Origin: Anagrus nilaparvatae
Taxonomy: Eukaryota; Arthropoda; Insecta; Hymenoptera; Mymaridae
Direction: 5' to 3'
DNA: 64,000 nt
NCBI GenBank assembly: GCA_022575985.1
Contig: JAKSXM010000007.1
Span: 33,668,501-33,732,500 of the forward strand
Positions 57,256 to 64,000 of this stretch are shown one piece after another. Under the pieces are notes generated by a model that searched no databases, was not told the DNA's origin, and was given only the letters and a program-made list of their open reading frames with translations. Position 1 is the first letter of the stretch; every line of letters begins with the position of its first letter. The translations under genes were made by a program, and so were the position numbers.

Positions 57256-60200
57256 AATATAAAATAATAATATAACGATTTAATGCACACATACGCAAAC
57301 ATGTGATTCTATTAAACATACATACAATATATGTGTGTTCTAAGCAGTTTACAGTGTTGCCGATTTTGTAAAAAATAGAAATGCATTTTTGCTAACGTTT
57401 GTTTTTAGTATGAATTAAAACTTTGTTGAATTTTGTGTAAATTATTTTTAAAACGAAGTTATTATCTATGAAATACGTGCTGGTTTCCGATTTGTCCAAT
57501 AAGATTTTTGTGTGGGTAAATAAACATGAAATAAAACGAAAATTAAAAATTAAAATTACGTTAATTAAAATTATTTGTGCATTGTTTTCCTCCTTTTCTC
57601 CTTTTTCTCTCTATTTTTATTTTGTGTACGTAAATATTTATTTTTAAATTTATTTATTTATAAAAATTTTGTTTTGAGAAAGTCAAATGGAGCAAGAAAA
57701 AAAGAGAAATGAAATTGTTAAGACAATAAAAAATAAAAAATTTTTAAACAATAGTTTTCATAATATCTATATACACAGGTGTATGCCTGATACCAGAATG
57801 ACAAAGAGGTTGTTTGAAAAAAAATTTTGCAAAACTTTATGATATTTACAAATCGTAGGAGAAAAAGAGGGGCCAATTTAATAAAATTTGTTATAGAAAA
57901 AAAACTTTCCTGCAATTTTAATATACCCAAGTTGAGTGTCGATGAGATATACGCAAATATGTGGCTTGTCTCAGATTAAGGAACGCTATACAGCGTTGGT
58001 GAGTTAGTTAATAACAGCACTAGTTTAGAAAAGTTTTGTTTTCTTTTGATATCGGCTTCAGGAAACTAGGATAGAGTTAATTAGTTGTTACAATTAGCCG
58101 GTTATACAGCTTCTCGTCTGGTTTATAAGCTCTCAGAAGCATTTTTTTTTTGTTCATACATTCTGGATTGCCAATTTTTTTGCATATATATTATTATTTA
58201 ATAATATTTCCATTAATCATTCTTAGAGTACAAGCGATTTTCATAGTTGAGAACATTGCTCGTCTATGAGAATTATGTATTAGTTTATACAGTAATGCAC
58301 ATTTAATTTTGCGTTTCTTTGAAGTTGAAGTGAGATCTTGGTTAAGCAAAAAAAAATGAATGTTGCAGTAGTATTATAATAAAAATTGTATATTTGTTAA
58401 TAAGTTGGTTATCCCCTCTTTCACTCCATGTGATTTAGTATAATTTATAAAGTGCAATTATGCAGTCTTTAAGATCAGCTGTTTTGATAATATTATGTCA
58501 TTTTGAGTCTCAAGGGCAAAACCGTATACAAACAAAGATTATGAAAATTTTATCTCTATAATTATGAATGTGATTCACGTCTCTGGTTGTCCGGCAAAAT
58601 TTCTCTCTCTCAATTTTTCGTTAGTTATTTATTTTTATTTTATTATTTTTTTTTTTTTTTTTATTGAAAAATTTTGTTATTAATTTTTGTGTTAAGGAGA
58701 AAAGAGGAAAAAAATACACACAAATGTATATGTATGATGGTAATTTAGTAGCAGTTTCATTTTTTATATCGTTGATTTTTAATTTAACTTTATAATCTAA
58801 GAATTCCAAGGATTGTATAAGGATATTTGGGCAAACTTAATTTATGTAAATACATATATAAAGAAAAACTCTATAAAATACTTATTTAATCCGGTTGTCA
58901 GGGGTGGTCTTTTTTTTTTTTTTTTTTTTTTTTTGTAAAATTTTTTTATAAAGGCACGATAAAAGATTACGTATTTGTTAAATCCAAAGTAATTTATGTT
59001 AGGATATATTTAGATTATGTTTATGATTAGTTGATTAAGTGATAATTGTAAGCTAATAATAGTTATGAATTAGGTATGTATATAGTAGATTTATAATAAA
59101 TATGAATATATTGGTTAGTGTAAGAAATTACAATTATATATATGGGTAAAAATAATTATCAAAGATCATAATCTAAATATAGTTTTGAACCTAAAATTTT
59201 TTTAAATATTTAAAAGATTTTTATAGAATTTGCATGTGAAAAAAAATTATTTAAATCTGTCAACCTGTGTTTTTCACTGGTTTTTCACAGATATTTAAGG
59301 ATGTCTTAGAGAAATTTGAATTAACCTACTAACATCGTAATAAACGTTTTGAAACTAACTCATGTAAAATTTTCTGGGAATATGTAAAACTTTGAGATAA
59401 AAAAAATATAATAAAATATTGTATATCATTAATACTTATTCATATGTATTATATTTACCAGAACTTGAAATTTATCAACTATAAAATCTATCACTTCATG
59501 GTTAAAAAACACTTTAATTTTAAAACCCTTATACTTTAATTTTAAGTTATTTCTATCTTTATATAATTTTCGTCATTTTTGTTCTTTATTCTTTCCTTAT
59601 TTTTTTTTTTTTATATTTTATACTTATATTCTATTATTTACTTATATATTACGTACTTATAATCTATTTATTTTAAAGATTTATTTCATTTTTATTACAA
59701 TATATTTTTATTGTTATAGGTTGTCTATTATCGAGGAAGAAAATTATATAGAGACTTTTTATGTTTTTCTTTTGTAAAAAAAATTTTCTTTTTGAGTTGG
59801 TAAAAATTATTATTTAATTCAAAAAAAATTTTAAATAAATTTTCGTTTATCGTATCTCTATTATCATTCAAAAAAAAAGAACAAATAAAAAACATAATAT
59901 TTTAACATAAAAAAAATTAAATGCTAATTATCTTTAAAAAAATTTTTATTCATTAGTTTAAGTAAAGGTTTGATAAGATGGAAAATTATAATTAAGGCTG
60001 TATCTTAAATATGTGTATTTGATTGAATATGTATGATGTGAAAAAAAATACTTATTAGTAGTTATATTTTAGATATAAATACGATGTTTTCGGTTAATTA
60101 TGGTTGTAGGTGTATTGTTAGTAAATGAGTTTCTAATCCAATTAGGTTCAAACCCGGACGATAGATTAATAATTTAAAGTATTAGGTAAAAAATATAGCT

Positions 60201-60359
60201 AGTTATATAAAAATTTTTTTTTTTTGTTTTTTTGTTTTTTTTTGTTTGTAAATTTTTTAAAAAGAATTATAACTAATAAGATTAATTAAATTAATTAAAT
60301 CTATTAAGAAATGTTATTAATTTACTACTTTGTCCAGTAGATAGTAAAATGGGTCGATC
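57256..60359. other. AT-rich non-coding region
   Basis: No gene recognised. Contains a T-run of about 29 bases at 58907-58935, a T-run near 58645 and a single B-box-like word GGTTCAAACCC at 60145. Expected to contain the downstream end of the minus-strand retroelement, but no LTR was identified. Confidence 0.4.
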
Positions 60360-61127
60360 CTATAAAATCTTTGGCCAATGTGGGGCCCTAGGTGGGCGTA
60401 CTGCAATAATAGAACAGGGATAGTAGAACTCGGGCGGTTTAGGTAACCAATCAATTGTACTCTGACTGATAAGCCCTGTCGAATTTTTCATATTAAATTT
60501 TATTAAGTCCAGTGCTAAGTCCCATTTTTTGGAAACAAAATTTGCTACAGATATGTGATACAAAAAAACAAACTAAATTCTGAAAAATTTCTGAAATTCT
60601 GATTTATCTTGATAGGTTTGCGAATCGTCTAGTGAGGATTTTGGAGCCAGTTTTTGTTTTTGGATGATTTTTTTTAGCGTATATTTGGTTTCAGTCTGTT
60701 GTACATCATCTATTTTGGATTTGAATTCTTCAGGTGGAAGTGGTTTAGGTTCTACTGTCGCTTTTTCCAATATATACGTGGTTTTGGTTTGAAGTACATC
60801 ACATGTAAGGTTTGTTTCGTTTTGTTGTACCAAGATGCCAACCTTTTTAGAGAGAGGTGTTTCAGTTATTTTGAGTTCAGCGATTTCTATTATTTCTTCT
60901 TGAAGTGAAATTTCATTTGTATTAGCATAATTTATATTTTTTTCTTTTTGAATGGCATGGAACAAAGACATGGAGGTTTCGTTCAAAGGTGATATAAATG
61001 TATTGATTTGTTTAATTTTAGTAGGATCTGCGTTCAACGATTTTAAAGAGAGCACCTGAAAAGCTTTATCCCACGTTTTTGGGATATATAATTTATCGGA
61101 GTTAAAAATTCGTATTAAAATATTCAT
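60360..61127 (-). pseudogene. Downstream part of the retroelement's second reading frame, unrecognised
   Basis: One frame from 61127 to 60360, broken by a stop at 60573-60575. The first part (184 residues) has KTWDKAFQVLSLKS near the start and is otherwise rich in Glu, Lys, Thr and Ser. The last 60 residues include DWLPKPPEFYYP. It joins the frame of 61162-62763 across an A-run (T-run on the plus strand, 61171-61180), so the two may be one gene separated by a homopolymer slip. No protease, RT, RNase H or integrase motif seen. Confidence 0.4.
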
Positions 61128-61161
61128 TTTATATTCTTTGGCAAAAATGTGTACGCAATCG

Positions 61162-62763
61162 CTATCTTCCCTTTTTTTTTTCTTGTTGAATGTGAAAGAT
61201 CCCGTCAGGATTTTTGCAATGTTTTAGGGGTTTAATTATTTTTAAATTATTGTTATATTCATTGATACTCATATTATTATTTAATAAAATTCTAAGACTG
61301 AAAAATAAACAGTCACTATAGTTACTTACATCTAGATACCTAAAAAATTGTTCGTAACTTTCACTACATTTATCTATTTTGTCATAGCGATTGAATACGT
61401 TTGTATCGATTATAATTTGTTTATAAATATCTTTTTTGCTTTTGTTAGGTGCAAATATCAAGGCAATATTAGTTTTATTATTTTCATTGTCAACTTTCAT
61501 GATTTCAGTGTCGTTATTTTCTAATTGTTCAATAATTTTAACTATACTTAAGCTTTTTTTGTTCTCAGAATTTATACAGATTCTTTTTTTGTGAATTATG
61601 GTTTCTGGATCTTTGTCTTTAAATTTTACGTCGAGTGATTCTTCAAATAAAATTTTTCCTTTGATGGAGTCAATAGTAGCTGGGTAATTTTCTGTAATCG
61701 TTTCCTTATTTGTTTCGGGTTGTGATTTGCTAATTGTTGTTTTACATTTTTTTGAATCAATTTCGATGTTCTTATCGGAAATAGAGTTTGTTAATGGACT
61801 GAATTTATTCATTTTATTATTTAATATATTTTTCGTTATTATTTTGTTATTATAACCAGATAAATTTTTATTTCTTGTATTTCTTTTTCTTTTTGCCATA
61901 AATAAAGGAGATTTTGAATAATTTTCTAGAGGGGGGCTATCATTTTCAGAATCAGATTTATTTTTAAGATTAAATGTAACTATTCTTTGTATAGGGTTAG
62001 GTTGTGATTTTAGTGAAATAATTTCATTAGTTTTTAAAGGTTTTTGAGTTAATTTTGATATTTCCAAGTTTAAAATAGGGATTTTATTATTTGTTAAAAA
62101 GGGTTGGGAAATTTTTGGTATAGGGGTTTCTCTTGATTTTTCGATAGTTGAGCTTAGATTTTTATCTGTTTCAGGGATTGAAGTAATTTCTGTTATTTTT
62201 AAGGGTTCAAGTGTTTGTTTTACTGTTTTAGGGTTTAAAAAAATTTTTGGTTCTAAATTTTTAAAGTTAGTTGAAAAAGGAAAAGAATCTTCTAGTATAA
62301 AAGTTAATTTTGATTTCTCAATGGTTAAACCCGGGGTTTTATTAATTGCTGGAAAATCAAGAATTTCTTTAGGTTTTTCAAAACTTAAGTCTAAATCAGA
62401 TTCGGTCTGAGGGATTATTTTTAATTTTTCAGAATTTCTAGTGGATTTTATTTTTGGCTTAAGAATTGATTTCGGTTTTTCAAAACTAAAATTTATTTCT
62501 GGTTCAGGGGTTAATTTTTCATTATTTGAAGTAAAATCTTTTTCTAGGGTAGTATTTGAAAAAGGACTAAAATTTTCTGTATTATTTGGGGTTTCAAAAG
62601 GTATTGTGTTTGAAACATTTATTTTATCATGATTAAGGTTTAAAATTGAAGGTAATGTTCTATTATGTAAGGTTTTCTGAATTGCATTTTTATAAAAAGT
62701 GTCAGAATCATAACTTAATTTTGGCCCAAAATCACTCGAGAATGGGCAGGTAACTAGTTTAAA
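61162..62763 (-). CDS. Long open frame in -1 frame of gag, unknown product
   Basis: Open without a stop for about 530 codons in AT-rich DNA, from the slippery heptamer at the end of gag to the TGA/TAA region at 61162. I checked the stretch 62041-62760 triplet by triplet and found no stop. Composition is Lys/Ser/Pro/Asn/Thr-rich, with repeated short FEKPK and IEKSK phrases in the first half. A basic patch KRKRNTRNKN lies at about 61880, and there is a more ordinary segment near the end (SYEQFFRYLDVSNYSDCLFF). In Ty3-like elements the -1 frame after gag normally starts with protease; no D[TS]G motif is visible here. No ATG is needed if it is made by frameshifting; ATGs at 62067 and elsewhere are alternatives. 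Function not recognised. Confidence 0.5.
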   Translation of the reverse strand, partial: FKLVTCPFSSDFGPKLSYDSDTFYKNAIQKTLHNRTLPSILNLNHDKINVSNTIPFETPNNTENFSPFSNTTLEKDFTSNNEKLTPEPEINFSFEKPKSILKPKIKSTRNSEKLKIIPQTESDLDLSFEKPKEILDFPAINKTPGLTIEKSKLTFILEDSFPFSTNFKNLEPKIFLNPKTVKQTLEPLKITEITSIPETDKNLSSTIEKSRETPIPKISQPFLTNNKIPILNLEISKLTQKPLKTNEIISLKSQPNPIQRIVTFNLKNKSDSENDSPPLENYSKSPLFMAKRKRNTRNKNLSGYNNKIITKNILNNKMNKFSPLTNSISDKNIEIDSKKCKTTISKSQPETNKETITENYPATIDSIKGKILFEESLDVKFKDKDPETIIHKKRICINSENKKSLSIVKIIEQLENNDTEIMKVDNENNKTNIALIFAPNKSKKDIYKQIIIDTNVFNRYDKIDKCSESYEQFFRYLDVSNYSDCLFFSLRILLNNNMSINEYNNNLKIIKPLKHCKNPDGIFHIQQEKKKGR

Positions 62764-64000
62764 TGTTTTTCTGATTTATTTTCAGCAGTTTGGAAATTTT
62801 TTGCATTGTTAGAAGGGTTATTGGGTTGTTGAATTGGATTATTCATATTAGGAGGAAAATTCTGATTATTTCCATTTTGGAAGTAATTTGGAGCAACATT
62901 TTGGCTTTGGTCATAATTTTGGCCTTGGTTAGAATAATTATAATTTTGGGAAGGGAAATTTTGGTTTTCCATCATATTTTGATTTGAATAATTTTGATAA
63001 AAGTTATTAGGATAAGAATTATTTGAAAAATTTTGTCTCTTAAAATTACGATTTCTATTATTACCGCGAAATTGACCGTGATTATTGTTATAGTTTTGGG
63101 GATTATTTGGGTTAAAATTTTGATTATTAGGGTATTCATTAAAATTTTGATATGAATTAAAATTTTGTTGATTATTTGGGTATTGATTAAAATTTTGATT
63201 AAATGGGTTATTTTTATAGTTTCGACCTCCTGTATTATAACTCTGATTATTATAATTATAACGATTATAATTGTTTCCTCTATTCGGTTGCCACCAAGGT
63301 GGTGGATAATTTTGGGGGTAATTTTCAAAAACAGGAGTTAAAGTTGTAATTGCAATATTGGGTTCTTGGGTTTCGGTAGGATGTTTAATTTTTCCTTGCT
63401 CAACAGATTTAAATAAATCTTTGCATTGGGATATATCGTGACTATTACTTTTACAGAAAATACATTGCTTTTTTGAAGTTTCAGCGGCAGTAGCGTGTAT
63501 ACCTGCTGCATTACCCATTTCATTATGTAATCTTTGTATTTCTAAAATTTGATTCATTTAATTGAATATTTCAGAAGTTGTGGCTGTGGTGACACTAGAT
63601 TTGTCGTCCGTCGCAAAGTTGTTTGGTTCGGCTGGAGTAACTGGTGCGTGTTTTAATGTACAGAATTCATGTCGTTGTACCGAGCGACATCTACCTTCTA
63701 GGTTAACTGCAATATTAGCAGCTTCTCGCAAAGTTTTTGGTTGTTTTGAGGCTACTCTATATTCCGGAGGATTTCTCAATCCAAAAAGAAAGCATTCAAG
63801 GGTGAATCTCTTATTGAAGATACTAGTTCGCTTTTTCCATTGTTCTTTTTCGTTTGCGGTTAAGCTAACCGATGAATCATAAATTGCATGTAAAGCTTGT
63901 TCTAAATTTTGTACGCGTAGGGCGTAATCGGCGACTGGTTCGCCAGGGTTTTGTTCGGCTTGTCTCATATCTAATTTAATAGTATCTGCGTCAGTGATAC
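62754..64000 (-). pseudogene. LTR-retroelement gag (Ty3-like), N-terminus outside window
   Basis: The structural protein of the particle. Enters from the right edge in frame. Residues encoded at 63968-63700 (RQAEQNPGEPVADYALRVQN, then FLFGLRNP) match the retrotransposon Gag capsid domain, in which charged helices lead into an F-x-x-GL motif. An in-frame TAA at 63558-63560 separates this from the second part, which could be a point nonsense mutation. The second part has one CCHC knuckle (CIFCKSNSHDISQC, C-x2-C-x4-H-x4-C, about 63455-63420) and then a 170-residue tail dominated by Asn, Gln, Tyr and Phe. It ends at TAG 62754-62756 on a slippery heptamer. The assignment to Ty3-like elements is inferred from the capsid pattern. 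Confidence 0.75.
62757..62763 (-). promoter_or_regulatory. Putative -1 ribosomal frameshift site TTTAAAC
   Basis: In the gag frame the last codons read CAT TTA AAC TAG, giving T TTA AAC, the classic X-XXY-YYZ slippery heptamer directly before the stop. The -1 frame is open for the next 530 codons. No strong stem was obvious downstream by eye. Confidence 0.6.

Noticed and set aside
60145..60155. B-box-like GGTTCAAACCC suggesting a tRNA gene or SINE
   Set aside because: No convincing A box or cloverleaf could be drawn around it; a single 11-mer is weak evidence.
62972..63328. 118-codon Ile-rich frame overlapping gag
   Set aside because: Alternate-frame reading of the Asn-rich gag tail.

Overview
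This is eukaryotic nuclear DNA from an arthropod, most probably an insect. It is very AT-rich, has no bacterial gene organisation, and is packed with R1-like, BEL/Pao-like, Ty3-like, Helitron and Maverick/Polinton-like elements plus long satellite arrays. The order cannot be fixed from the sequence; Hymenoptera is only a guess. Almost nothing here looks like a host gene. The one candidate is a short possible first exon near 32.85 kb.

1-3.1 kb: the 3' part of an R1-clade non-LTR retrotransposon (element A, one in-frame stop), an (ATTT)n tail, and the polyadenylated 3' end of another non-LTR element. 3.1-8.3 kb: a decayed Maverick/Polinton-like virus relic. A compact minus-strand cluster (penton-like minor capsid, small basic protein, double-jelly-roll major capsid, exonuclease-like protein) diverges from a plus-strand packaging ATPase and a truncated DUF8207-like gene. 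A separate zinc-finger/coiled-coil reading frame lies beside it. 8.3-11.3 kb: a second R1-like element (B) sitting in an (AAT)n run of the DUF8207-like gene. 11.3-20.2 kb: the same block again, offset by 7741 bp, so relic plus element B are tandemly duplicated. The first 6.2 kb of the two copies is almost identical, but the element B ORF2 parts differ by about 2% and carry different deletions. 20.3-24.1 kb: Maverick-type integrase with chromodomain and protein-primed DNA polymerase B, both broken.

24.7-28.0 kb: a BEL/Pao pol relic. 28-42 kb: gene-poor DNA containing a palindromic dispersed repeat, a 983-bp TA-flanked terminal-inverted-repeat element, the candidate exon, an array of CCGT dyads, a 1.7-kb near-perfect inverted repeat, a 572-bp non-autonomous Helitron, a fragment of element A and a 113-bp satellite. 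42.5-57.3 kb: a 14.8-kb satellite with two monomer lengths and higher-order duplication. 57.3-60.4 kb: AT-rich, nothing recognised. 60.4-64 kb: a minus-strand LTR-retroelement gag with a CCHC knuckle. It ends on a TTTAAAC slippery heptamer that leads in the -1 frame into a long open frame which is not a recognisable protease or reverse transcriptase.

The Maverick genes would together have formed a virus-like element: capsid, packaging motor, integrase and protein-primed polymerase. All but the smallest frames are broken, mostly by changes shared by both copies, so the element died before it was duplicated.
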